Shown here: in pieces, positions 53,292 to 61,489 of the stretch | How the letters are laid out: the number at the start of each line of letters is the position of its first letter | How positions within the stretch are numbered: the stretch's first letter is position 1 | DNA from: Streptomyces caelestis | Lineage (GTDB): Bacteria > Actinomycetota > Actinomycetes > Streptomycetales > Streptomycetaceae | Assembly (NCBI RefSeq): GCF_014205255.1 | Contig: NZ_JACHNE010000001.1 | Span: 1,116,001 to 1,180,000, forward strand | Direction: 5' to 3' | DNA: 64,000 nt | The notes under the pieces: generated by a model | Seen by the model: only the letters and a program-made list of their open reading frames with translations | Database searches by the model: none | Told to the model about the DNA's origin: nothing | Translations under genes and position numbers: made by a program

Positions 53292-54854
53292 TCACATCGG
53301 GGCGGGGCCCGCCCCTCCCTTGAGTCGCTCCAGGTCGGAGGGCCGGACCTGGATGACGATCAGGGCGATCAGCGCGGCGACGGCGGTGAAGATCGCCGCC
53401 ATGATGAAGGAGGCCGAGACGCCGGCGGTGAGGATCTCGTCGGACCAGGGTTTCGGCAGTTGCCCGGTGCGTTCGAACCGCAGGCGCGCGGCAGGGGCCG
53501 CCTGCTGGAGGAAGAGCGGGATCTGTTTCTCCGCCTCGTTGGCGCTGGCCGTGCCGTACATGGTGACCAGGATGGACAGGCCGAGGGACCCGCCGACCTG
53601 CTGGGTGGCGTTGAGCAGCCCGGAGGCCGCGCCGGTCTCCGGCGTGGGCACGTCGGACAGCGCCATGAGGGTCAGCGACACGAACTCCATGCCCATGCCC
53701 AGGCTGAAGACCAGCATCGGGCCGAGGACGCTGCCCGCGTACGTGGAGTGCACGTCGGTCAGGGTGAGCCAGGCCAGCCCGGCCGCGGCCAGGAGCGCGC
53801 CCACCACCATGAACGGCTTGGGCCCGTAGACGGGCAGGAACCGCGAGGCCAGTCCGGCGCCGACGGCGATGACCGCGCTGACCGGCAGGAAGGCCAGTCC
53901 GGCTTCGAGGGGGCTGAACTCCAGCACGTTCTGCACGAAGAGCGTGAGGAAGAAGAACATGCCGAAGATGGCCGCGGCCAGGCACAGCATGATGCCGTAG
54001 GTGCCCGCACGGTTACGGTCGGCGAACATGTGCAGCGGCGTGATGGGCTGTCTGGAGCGCCGCTCGGTCAGGACGAAGCCCGCCAGGACGACGACCGCCA
54101 CGGCGAACGAGGCGAGGGTGAGGGCATCGCGCCAGCCGTCCTGCGCGGCTCGGATGAATCCGTAGACGAGCAGCACCATGCCCGCGGTGGAGGTGAGCGC
54201 GCCGGTGATGTCGAAGCGCCCGGGGTGGCGTTCGGACTCCTTGATCCAGCGGGGGGTGGCGAGGGCGATGAGCAGCCCGATCGGGACGTTGACGAACAGC
54301 ACCCACCGCCAGTTCAGCCATTCGACGAGCACCCCGCCCGCCAGCAACCCGATCGCACCGCCGCCCGCGGAGACCGCGGCGAACACCCCGAAGGCCCGGT
54401 TGCGTTCCGGTCCTTCACGGAAGGTCGTGCTGACCAGCGAGAGGGCGGTCGGGGACGCGATGGCGCCGCCGACGCCCTGCAGGGCGCGTGCGGCGAGGAG
54501 TTGGCCGGCGTTCTGGGCGAGCCCGCCGAGCAGGGAGGCGAGCACGAAGAGCAGCACGCCGAAGATGAAGACGCGCCGCCTGCCCAGGATGTCGCCGACC
54601 CGGCCGCCCAGCAGCAGCAGTCCGCCGAAGGTGAGGGTGTAGGCGTTCACCACCCAGGACAGGCTGGTGGTGGAGAAGTCCAGGGAGCGCTGGATCTGCG
54701 GCAGCGCGATGTTCACGATCGTGATGTCGAGGACCACCATCAGCTGGCACGAGGCGATGACCAGAAGCGCCATCGCGTTTCCGCCACCACCGGATTCCCT
54801 GGTGGTGGTCGTCTGTGGTGAAGCCGGCTGCGGGCTGCTGCCTGCGTTGTCCAC
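53292..54854 (-). CDS. MFS drug/H+ antiporter, 14-helix (DHA2)
   Basis: A 520-residue exporter. Marks are QLMVVLDITIVNIALPQIQR in helix 1, TFGGLLLLGGRVGDILGRRR (motif A) and AAVSAGGGAIGLLAGGVLVE (motif C). Several later helices and a basic C-terminus follow. GTG 54854 gives a sensible 30-residue cytosolic leader; the frame continues upstream without family character. No regulator is next to it. It is convergent with the tandem esterase gene, 16 bases apart. Confidence 0.9.
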   Translation of the reverse strand: MDNAGSSPQPASPQTTTTRESGGGGNAMALLVIASCQLMVVLDITIVNIALPQIQRSLDFSTTSLSWVVNAYTLTFGGLLLLGGRVGDILGRRRVFIFGVLLFVLASLLGGLAQNAGQLLAARALQGVGGAIASPTALSLVSTTFREGPERNRAFGVFAAVSAGGGAIGLLAGGVLVEWLNWRWVLFVNVPIGLLIALATPRWIKESERHPGRFDITGALTSTAGMVLLVYGFIRAAQDGWRDALTLASFAVAVVVLAGFVLTERRSRQPITPLHMFADRNRAGTYGIMLCLAAAIFGMFFFLTLFVQNVLEFSPLEAGLAFLPVSAVIAVGAGLASRFLPVYGPKPFMVVGALLAAAGLAWLTLTDVHSTYAGSVLGPMLVFSLGMGMEFVSLTLMALSDVPTPETGAASGLLNATQQVGGSLGLSILVTMYGTASANEAEKQIPLFLQQAAPAARLRFERTGQLPKPWSDEILTAGVSASFIMAAIFTAVAALIALIVIQVRPSDLERLKGGAGPAPM

Positions 54855-54959
54855 CGTTCGACGGTACGCCCGCGCTCCGGACCTCACCACTCGATCAACG
54901 TCAGCCTCTGCGGCCGCCCTTGCTCGGGGACCGAACTGAAATTCCCGACAGGAGAAGAG

Positions 54960-56206
54960 ATGTTCTTCTGTCACGTGAGGACGACATCGAGGTCGTCCCT
55001 GAAGCCGAGCCGAGGGCAACGGTGAGGTTCTCCGCCGGCGTGCCGGCGAAGACGTACGCCTCCTGCGGGATCAGGACGCGGTGCCGGGCCGGGCCCTCGC
55101 CGCGGCCGACCAGAGCACGAACGGGCAGGTCATCGAGGTGTACCTGCCCGGCCTGCGGTTCGAGCACCCCGGCGATCAGCGCCGCCGGAGTGGACTTCCC
55201 CGCGTCACTCGGGCCGACCACGGCGAGGTGCTCACCGGGCCGCAGGAGAAAGTTCAGATCGCCGATCACGGGTTCCGCGGACCGGGCGTAGGCGAAGGTG
55301 AGGCCCCGCACCTCCACGCGGCAGGCGCCGGGCCGGGCTGCCCGCCGGTCTCGGACCCCCCGGGCCCGGACGCCGTGGCGCCCCGCGCCGGCTCGGGACC
55401 GGACTCCGCGGCGGCCTCGGGCATCCGGCCGACGGTGACCGGCAGCCACAGCCCGCTGTTGCCGAGCCCCTGGACGAAGCCCTGCAGGGCCGGCTGGAGG
55501 GCCTGCGACACAGAGGTCACCGCGCCGGGGATCGCTCCCGCCGTCACGCCGTTGCGCACCAGCCAGGGCGCCGCGAGCAGGATCAGCAGGAGGGGGCCCA
55601 GCCGCTGATGCCCAGCGCTGCGGTCCGTACCGCGGTGAGCCGGGCCAGCGACGGGTCGCCCGGGCCTCGTCGTCGACGTGCGCACCCGTCACCGCCCCAC
55701 GCGGTCCTCGGCGCCGCAGGTCACCGCGTCCCGCATCCCGCATCCCGCCGGTCAGGACGCCGGTGTTCCCCGCGATGCGCTCGTCCGACAGGATGACCTC
55801 CCGCCGGCGCGCGGCCATCGCCCGCAGCGCGGCGGCGAGCAGGGCGAGCCCGAGCAGCAGTGGAGGCAGGACGAGGGCGACCAGCACGACGTCCAGGCCG
55901 GCCAGGCCCAGCAGCACGCCGACGGCGGTGACCAGGAAGCCCCGGACGAACGGCGCGATCGCGCCGTAGGTCCCGGGCCCGTTCCACGTGCTCGGTGAGC
56001 CGCGCCACGCCGGCGGCGTCGGCCTGCCCGCCCAGCCGGGCGGACCGGCGCAGGGTGCCCTCGGTCACGAGGGTGATCAGCTCGTCGCGGACGGGTTCGA
56101 CGAGCGCGGCGAGGCCGAGCACGGCGTGCCGGGTCGCCCAGGCCCCGACCCCGTACGCGACCGCCGGCGCGCCCAGCCGGAGGAAGCCGGTGCCAAGAAC
56201 GCTCAC
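54960..56206 (-). pseudogene. ABC exporter, decayed by several frameshifts and truncated
   Basis: Pieces of one exporter lie in order but in different frames. The N-terminal helix and coupling part is MSVLGTGFLRLGAPAVAYGV (from 56206). Further helices are LDVVLVALVLPPLLLGLALL, then PLLLILLAAPWLVRNGVTAG. Part of an ATPase domain is VRGLTFAYARSAEPVIGDL, Walker A GPSDAGKST, AALIAGVLEPQAGQVHLDD and a degraded Q-loop (LIPQEAYVFAGTPAENL). The signature, Walker B and switch His are missing at the 3' side. At least three frame changes exist, so it is not a simple sequencing slip. Confidence 0.8.
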
Positions 56207-56341
56207 CCGGGATCACCACCGAGCATGGCCGAGTCGATCGCCGCGCAACAGCACCGTTCGTCACGCGTGCGGCGTGAGACCGTCACCCCCGGACCGGGAG
56301 GAACGGCGATACGGCATGGGCGTTCCGACTCGGCCTCCCGG

Positions 56342-57742
56342 TCAGCGGCCGCCGCGGATCAGGCCCGTCAGATAGCGCCACAGCGAGGAGCGCTGCCGGG
56401 CGGACGGGTCAGGCAGGACCTCCTCGGCCACCTCCGCCGTGGGACCGTCCGCCGACGGCCGCGCGGGCGCCGCGGAGAGTTCGTACCGCACGGGCAGCGA
56501 GCGCAGGCCGCGCATGAACGGGGAGGAACGCCAGGGCAGTTGGTCGGCGGGCAGGGCGAGGTCGAGGTGGTCGAACCGCTCGAACAGGCGCCCCACACCG
56601 GCCGCCGCGACCGTCGAGGCGAGTTCCCGCGCCGGGCACTGGCGCGGTCCGGCTCCCCAGGACAGGTGCGCGCGGGTGCTGATGGTGGTGCCGGAGGCGA
56701 CGTGGTCGGCGAAGAGCGGGTCGGCGTGGGCGGCGGCCGAGGAGACCCACACCGGGTCGCCGGCGCGGATCGTGTAGTTGCCGAGCGGGGTGTCCTGGGT
56801 CGCGAAGCGCGGGACGAAGTTCACCAGGGGCGGCTTGCGCATGACCACCCGGTTCATGGTCTCCCGGACCATCCCGGCGGACAGGCTGGCGCGCACGCTG
56901 CCCTCGCCCGAGATGACCTCCACGACGGTGTTGGAAATGAGGATGCCGACGTGGTCGGAGGTCATGCCGAGCAGCATGAACAACTCGCGGGCCAGATGGT
57001 CGAGCGACAGGTCCGGGTGCGCGGCCAGCAGGTAGGAGGGGAAGTCGTCGCCCGGCTTCTCCAGCTTCGTCGCGGCCAGTTGCGCGAGCGTCGCGAGCAG
57101 GCGCTCCAGTGCGGCCTCCGCGTCCGGGCCCGCGTCGAGCACGCGCCACATGTCCATCAGCGCGTCGTCGCCCTGTGAGCCGGGGAAGCCGAGCAGATGG
57201 CTGGCCACCATCAGCGGCAGCGGCCGGGAGAACTGTGCGGACAGGTCCGCCACACCCGTCTTTCCGCCCTGCCCGACCAGGGTGATCAGCTCGTCGGCGT
57301 AGGCGGTGACGGCGGCCTTGAGGCGCTTGGCCTGGGGGTGGCGCGGGTCCTGGAACGGCTTGAGGGCGACGTCCCACGCCGTCCGCAGCGGCCGGTATCC
57401 GGGGCCGCCCTGGATCAGGATGTGGTTGACCTCCAGGGACGGGCCGAGCGGCCAGTCGGCCGGTACCCGGCCCTCGGAGCGGGCCCGCCAGTTCTCCAGC
57501 CCCTTCGGGAAGCCGTCGTTGTCCTGGAGCACCTGGAGCGCCTCGCGGTAACCCAGGACCAGCCAGGCGGGTACGCCGAGCAGGTCGACCGGCGCGACCG
57601 GGCCGTGCTGCTGCCTCAGCCGCTCGTACACGAGCGCGGGGCGCGTCTCGTAGTCCCGGGTCAGCAGCGGTTGGGGACTCAGTTCCTCCAACCGCGTGTC
57701 GTCCAGGCCCACGGATCCGCCGTCACCCCACTGGGATTCCAT
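56342..57742 (-). CDS. Cytochrome P450 lacking the canonical ExxR (CYP157-like)
   Basis: A 466-residue P450. The heme-binding loop is LSWGAGPRQCPARELA, with Trp in place of the usual Phe. The helix where ExxR belongs reads VRETMNRVVMRKPPL: Glu is present, but Asn sits at the Arg position. The I-helix reads LLGMTSDHVGIL, without the usual acid-Thr. The streptomycete CYP157 family is known for an altered ExxR (EQSLW in CYP157C1) and similar features. The C-terminus has about 40 extra residues. ATG 57742 has ggaggg about 10 bases upstream. It stands alone between a dead ABC gene and a flavoprotein. Confidence 0.88.
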   Translation of the reverse strand: MESQWGDGGSVGLDDTRLEELSPQPLLTRDYETRPALVYERLRQQHGPVAPVDLLGVPAWLVLGYREALQVLQDNDGFPKGLENWRARSEGRVPADWPLGPSLEVNHILIQGGPGYRPLRTAWDVALKPFQDPRHPQAKRLKAAVTAYADELITLVGQGGKTGVADLSAQFSRPLPLMVASHLLGFPGSQGDDALMDMWRVLDAGPDAEAALERLLATLAQLAATKLEKPGDDFPSYLLAAHPDLSLDHLARELFMLLGMTSDHVGILISNTVVEVISGEGSVRASLSAGMVRETMNRVVMRKPPLVNFVPRFATQDTPLGNYTIRAGDPVWVSSAAAHADPLFADHVASGTTISTRAHLSWGAGPRQCPARELASTVAAAGVGRLFERFDHLDLALPADQLPWRSSPFMRGLRSLPVRYELSAAPARPSADGPTAEVAEEVLPDPSARQRSSLWRYLTGLIRGGR

Positions 57743-57884
57743 CGTCTTGCCACCCTCCGACACGCCCCGTACCGGCACACCATCAGCCGGTAACCGGAAA
57801 CGGTGGGGACCCTACCCCAGAGGCGACCGGTGGGTAACGACGGGGGGTGGGATCATGAGGGAGGGGACCCTGCCCATGCCGGGA

Positions 57885-58991
57885 TCAGGCCGCGGTGTAA
57901 CCGAGTTGGCGCCGCATGTAGGGGGTCATGAGGGTCTTCGCCTTGGCCAGGGTGGTGGTGCGGCTGCCGAGGACCGCGGACTCACCGCCCGGGACGGGCA
58001 GCACGGTCAGTCCGTCGGCCGGGCCGAAGGGCACGATGAGCGGGGTGCGCTGGAGCGGCCGGTAGAAGCGCGGCTCCTTGCGGTGCTTGCCCGAACTCTG
58101 GAGGTACGCGCGGATGTTGTGGGCGGCGATGTCCGCCTGGGCGAGGGCGGCGGGGGTGATCTTGAGTTCGCTGACGTCGTTGACATCGCCGACGGCGAAC
58201 ACGTCCAGCTTGCCCTCGACCCGGAGTGTCCGGTCGACCTTGACGCGTCCGTCCCTGTTCAGCCAGTCGCCGTGTCCGGCCAGGCGGAGCCAGAGCGTGT
58301 TGGGTGTGGTGCCCGTCGCCCAGAAGGACAGGTCGGCCTCGACGACGTTGCCGCGGCCGTCGCGGTAGGTGCCGAAATCGTTGCCGGGCGACATGAACGC
58401 ATCGAGCCGTACCTCGATGTCATGGGACTCCAGCCACGCGCGGGCCCTGCGTCCCGGCCGCGTGCTGCCCGTGGAGTCGAGCAGGGCCGGCCCGGAGTGG
58501 GCGAGGGTGACCCGGGCGTCCGGCCGGGCGAGGCGGACCTCGGCGCTGAGTTCGACGCCCCCGGGGCCGCCGCCGACGACGAGGACGTGCTCGGCCGTGG
58601 CGACGTTGCGCTGGTGTTCGGCGAACGACTTGGCCGCCTCCTCGACGGTAGTGCCCACGAAGCGGGCCGGCTCGGGGTAGTCCGCGCCGGTGGCGATCAC
58701 GACCACGTCGTAGGGCAGCCGCTCGCCCGTGGCGAGGACGACCTGCCGCTCGGCGGTGTCGATACGGACGGCCTTGCCCGCGACCACGCGGCCGTCGTGC
58801 AGCAGCCGGTCGTACGGGATGAAGGGCGTGTGCGTCCACTCGGGGCGCACCCCCGCGCGCAGGGAGGCGACGCGATGGAAGAAGACCTCCTTGCGGTCCA
58901 CCAGCGTGACCCGGGCCGCCCCGTCCAGCCGCTTGGCCAGCCGGACACCGCCGTAGCCACCGCCGATCACCACTACGTCGCCGTCGTACAC
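57885..58991 (-). CDS. NDH-2/FSP1-like FAD-dependent NAD(P)H oxidoreductase
   Basis: A 368-residue two-dinucleotide-binding flavoprotein. The FAD motif is VVVIGGGYGGVRLAKRL at the N-terminus, followed by the ATG box VVVIATGADYPEP. The NAD(P)H motif is HVLVVGGGPGGVELSAEV near residue 145. The second FAD contact is VFAVGDVNDVSELK near residue 265. There is no CxxC, so it is not a disulphide reductase. The pattern fits type II NADH dehydrogenase relatives such as AIFM2/FSP1, which reduce quinones at the membrane. The start is the ATG just before the FAD strand. Confidence 0.85.
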   Translation of the reverse strand: MYDGDVVVIGGGYGGVRLAKRLDGAARVTLVDRKEVFFHRVASLRAGVRPEWTHTPFIPYDRLLHDGRVVAGKAVRIDTAERQVVLATGERLPYDVVVIATGADYPEPARFVGTTVEEAAKSFAEHQRNVATAEHVLVVGGGPGGVELSAEVRLARPDARVTLAHSGPALLDSTGSTRPGRRARAWLESHDIEVRLDAFMSPGNDFGTYRDGRGNVVEADLSFWATGTTPNTLWLRLAGHGDWLNRDGRVKVDRTLRVEGKLDVFAVGDVNDVSELKITPAALAQADIAAHNIRAYLQSSGKHRKEPRFYRPLQRTPLIVPFGPADGLTVLPVPGGESAVLGSRTTTLAKAKTLMTPYMRRQLGYTAA

Positions 58992-59160
58992 ACCCAGTCT
59001 CCTGTGCCTGGTGGGGGGGTGCGAGTGCCGCCGCGGAACGGGCCCCGCTCGGATCGACCCCCGGCGGCCACTCGACTGACGGTGAGATTAGCTCTTGAAA
59101 ATTAAAGGGATTACCAGGTTCCGTGCATGTTCCGTGAAGAGATCGGCATCCTGACCGACG

Positions 59161-60324
59161 TCACTTCCCCCAGATCTCCCGGTACGCCTCCTGGTAGCCC
59201 GAGGGGTCCCAGCTCGTGGCGCCCTCGCTGTTGCCGGCCGTGGCGATGTGGACGGGGGCCGTGTACCCGCTGGCCGGGCGGCCGGAGAAGGCGCGGTTGA
59301 ACTCGTCCACGATCTGCCAGCCCTGGAGGGACAGCGGTTCGGGCACGGTGGCGGCCTGGTACTGCCTGCTGTTGATGCGCTGGAAGGCCGACGGGTCGCC
59401 GTCGCCCGCGCCGATGTTGTAGGGCGGCCCCGAGCCCTTCTCGCCGGCCGCGCGGAAGGCGGGGGCGGCGTCGGCGAAGTACAGGTCGTTGATGGCGACG
59501 GAGTGGGTCCACCGGTCCTGGAACCGGGACAGCAGCGAGGAGATCTCCCGGGGGGTGCGGCTGCTCGCGTCCGGGATCGGGATGTTCTCGACGGAGAGCA
59601 GCCGCACGCCCCGGCAACTGGCGAGTTCCTTCCTGATCAGGTCGGACTTGTTCCTGGCGAAGGGGATCGACGCGTCCGTGATGAGCACGACCCCGGCGCG
59701 GCCGTCCGAGTCGGAGATGATCCACTGCGCGCTGATGCGGGCCACGTCCTGGACCCGGGTGGTGACGTTGGTGAAGAGGTCGGGCCGCCGGCTGGGGCCG
59801 GGCTCGGGGACCGCGTGCCAGCCGATGAGCGGGATGCCCTGTGCGTTGGCCCGGGCGGCCTGCTGTGCCGTCGAGTCGGGGTCGAAGCCACCGATCACGA
59901 TGCCCGAGGGCCGGAGGGCCACGGCCTCGCTCATGGCCGCCTGGATACCGGCCGGAGTGCCTCCGCCGTCGATCACCCGGACGTCCCATCCGATGACCCG
60001 CGCGGCTTCCCGCACGCCGTTCGCGGCGCCCGCGACGCCGGGATTGGTCATGGTCTGGGCGACGTAGACGATGGTCTTGCCGGACACCGCCTCCGGGCCG
60101 CTGGTGGGTCCGCCCCAGGGGATGTCGGTCCGCTCCGCCCGGGTGACGGCGGCCTCGGCCCTGGCGTGGACGGCGGGGCAGCCGTTCGCACCCGTCGCGG
60201 TCTGGTCCGCGCCGTCCGACGAACCGCGTTCGCAGCCGACGAGGGCGGTCGCCGCCGCCAGCAGGGCGCAGCAGGCGAGCCACGCGGTGCGGACTGCGGG
60301 GGCGGCCTTGCGGTTGCGGTGCAC
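59161..60324 (-). CDS. Sugar ABC importer, substrate-binding lipoprotein
   Basis: A 387-residue periplasmic-binding-type I lipoprotein, anchored outside the membrane. The signal ends in the lipobox LVGC (ALLAAATALVGCERG). The binding fold shows KTIVYVAQTMTNPGVAGAAN, ALRPSGIVIGGFDPDSTAQQ, GRAGVVLITDASIPFARNK and SVAINDLYFADAAPAFRAAG, as in ribose/galactose-type receptors. GTG 60324 has aggag upstream. It is the third gene of the operon ATPase-permease-receptor, 46 bases after the permease. Sugar identity cannot be told. Confidence 0.9.
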   Translation of the reverse strand: MHRNRKAAPAVRTAWLACCALLAAATALVGCERGSSDGADQTATGANGCPAVHARAEAAVTRAERTDIPWGGPTSGPEAVSGKTIVYVAQTMTNPGVAGAANGVREAARVIGWDVRVIDGGGTPAGIQAAMSEAVALRPSGIVIGGFDPDSTAQQAARANAQGIPLIGWHAVPEPGPSRRPDLFTNVTTRVQDVARISAQWIISDSDGRAGVVLITDASIPFARNKSDLIRKELASCRGVRLLSVENIPIPDASSRTPREISSLLSRFQDRWTHSVAINDLYFADAAPAFRAAGEKGSGPPYNIGAGDGDPSAFQRINSRQYQAATVPEPLSLQGWQIVDEFNRAFSGRPASGYTAPVHIATAGNSEGATSWDPSGYQEAYREIWGK

Positions 60325-60370
60325 GGGGGCTCCTGTGAGGGGATCGGCGTGGCGGGACGTGCCGAGGGGG

Positions 60371-61489
60371 TCAGGGGGGTGTGCCTGCCGTGCCGCCCTC
60401 CGGCGTCGGTGAGGACGGTGGCGGCGAGGGTGGCGGGGAAGGCGGTGGCGGGGGTGGCGCGGCGGGTGTGTCGCGGGCCGCGGCGCCGCCGCGCAGCCGG
60501 CGGCGGGCGGCGTATCCGGCCAGGCCCACGGCGATGAGCAGGGTGCCGCCGTGGAACAGCGGCACTGTCCAGAAGTCGGCTCCCAGCTGGGCGATGCCGG
60601 TGAGGCCGACGGCCAGGACGGCGACGGCGACGACGGTGCCGAGGGCGTTGGGCCGGCCGGGTTTGATCGCCGTGGAGCCGAGCAGGGCGCCGACGAAGGC
60701 GGGCAGCAGGTAGTCGAGGCCGACGCTCGGGTTGCCGATCTGCTGCTGGGCCGCGAGCAGCACACCGGCGAAGCCGACGATCAGCCCCGAGGCGGCGAAC
60801 GCGTAGACGGTGTAGGTCCGGGTCGGGATGCCGACCAGGTCGGCCGCGCGCGGGTTCGACCCGACGACGTACAGGTACCGGCCGAGCGGCAGCCGCTCCA
60901 GCACCAGCCAGAGGAGACCCGCGAGCGCGAGCACGTAGAAGGCGGGGACCGGAAGGCCGAGGAACGTGGAGTCGTAGAGGTCGGTGAACGCGGGCGGGAG
61001 GCCCTGCGGGCCGGGGACGATCCGGCTGCCGTCGGTGATCCAGCCGGTCACGGCGTACATCATGCTGCCGGTGCCGAGGGTGGCGATGAAGGAGTCGATC
61101 CGGCCGAACTCGACGATGACGCCGTTGAGGACGCCCACGACCAGCCCTCCGGCGAGCACGGTGAGGCACGCGAGCGGCCAGGGCCAGTTCTCGTGGACGA
61201 CGAGCTGCATCACCATGACGTGGGCCAGTCCGAGGCCGTAGCCGATGGAGAGGTCGAACGCGCCGGTGACGATGGGGACCATGGCGGCCAGCGCCAGGAC
61301 GGCCGGGATCGACTGGTTGGACAGGATCGAGTCGACGGTGTCCAGCGTGGGGAAGGTGCGCGGCAGGACGAGGGAGAAGACCAGGTAGAGCAGGGCGGTG
61401 AGGGCGAGCAGGCCGTAGGCGCCGATGTGGTGTCCGCCAGGGGCGCGCAGGCGCCTGGGGCGGGGCGAGGAGGAGGGCGGTTCGGTCAT
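60371..61489 (-). CDS. Sugar ABC importer, permease (RbsC-like)
   Basis: A 372-residue membrane subunit of a ribose/xylose-type importer. Marks are SNQSIPAVLALAAMVPIVTG, AFDLSIGYGLGLAHVMVMQL, VVGVLNGVIVEFGRIDSFIA with TLGTGSMMYAV, and VVGSNPRAADLVGIPTRTYT. A Pro/Ser-rich C-terminal tail of about 40 residues is unusual for the family. ATG 61489 overlaps the ATPase stop by four bases (ATGA). One permease gene serves as a homodimer. Confidence 0.9.
   Translation of the reverse strand: MTEPPSSSPRPRRLRAPGGHHIGAYGLLALTALLYLVFSLVLPRTFPTLDTVDSILSNQSIPAVLALAAMVPIVTGAFDLSIGYGLGLAHVMVMQLVVHENWPWPLACLTVLAGGLVVGVLNGVIVEFGRIDSFIATLGTGSMMYAVTGWITDGSRIVPGPQGLPPAFTDLYDSTFLGLPVPAFYVLALAGLLWLVLERLPLGRYLYVVGSNPRAADLVGIPTRTYTVYAFAASGLIVGFAGVLLAAQQQIGNPSVGLDYLLPAFVGALLGSTAIKPGRPNALGTVVAVAVLAVGLTGIAQLGADFWTVPLFHGGTLLIAVGLAGYAARRRLRGGAAARDTPAAPPPPPPSPPPSPPPSSPTPEGGTAGTPP

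Noticed and set aside
56342..57742. Conservon (cvnA-E) containing the CYP157-like P450
   Set aside because: The neighbours are a dead ABC gene and a flavoprotein; no roadblock, DUF742 or GTPase genes are present.
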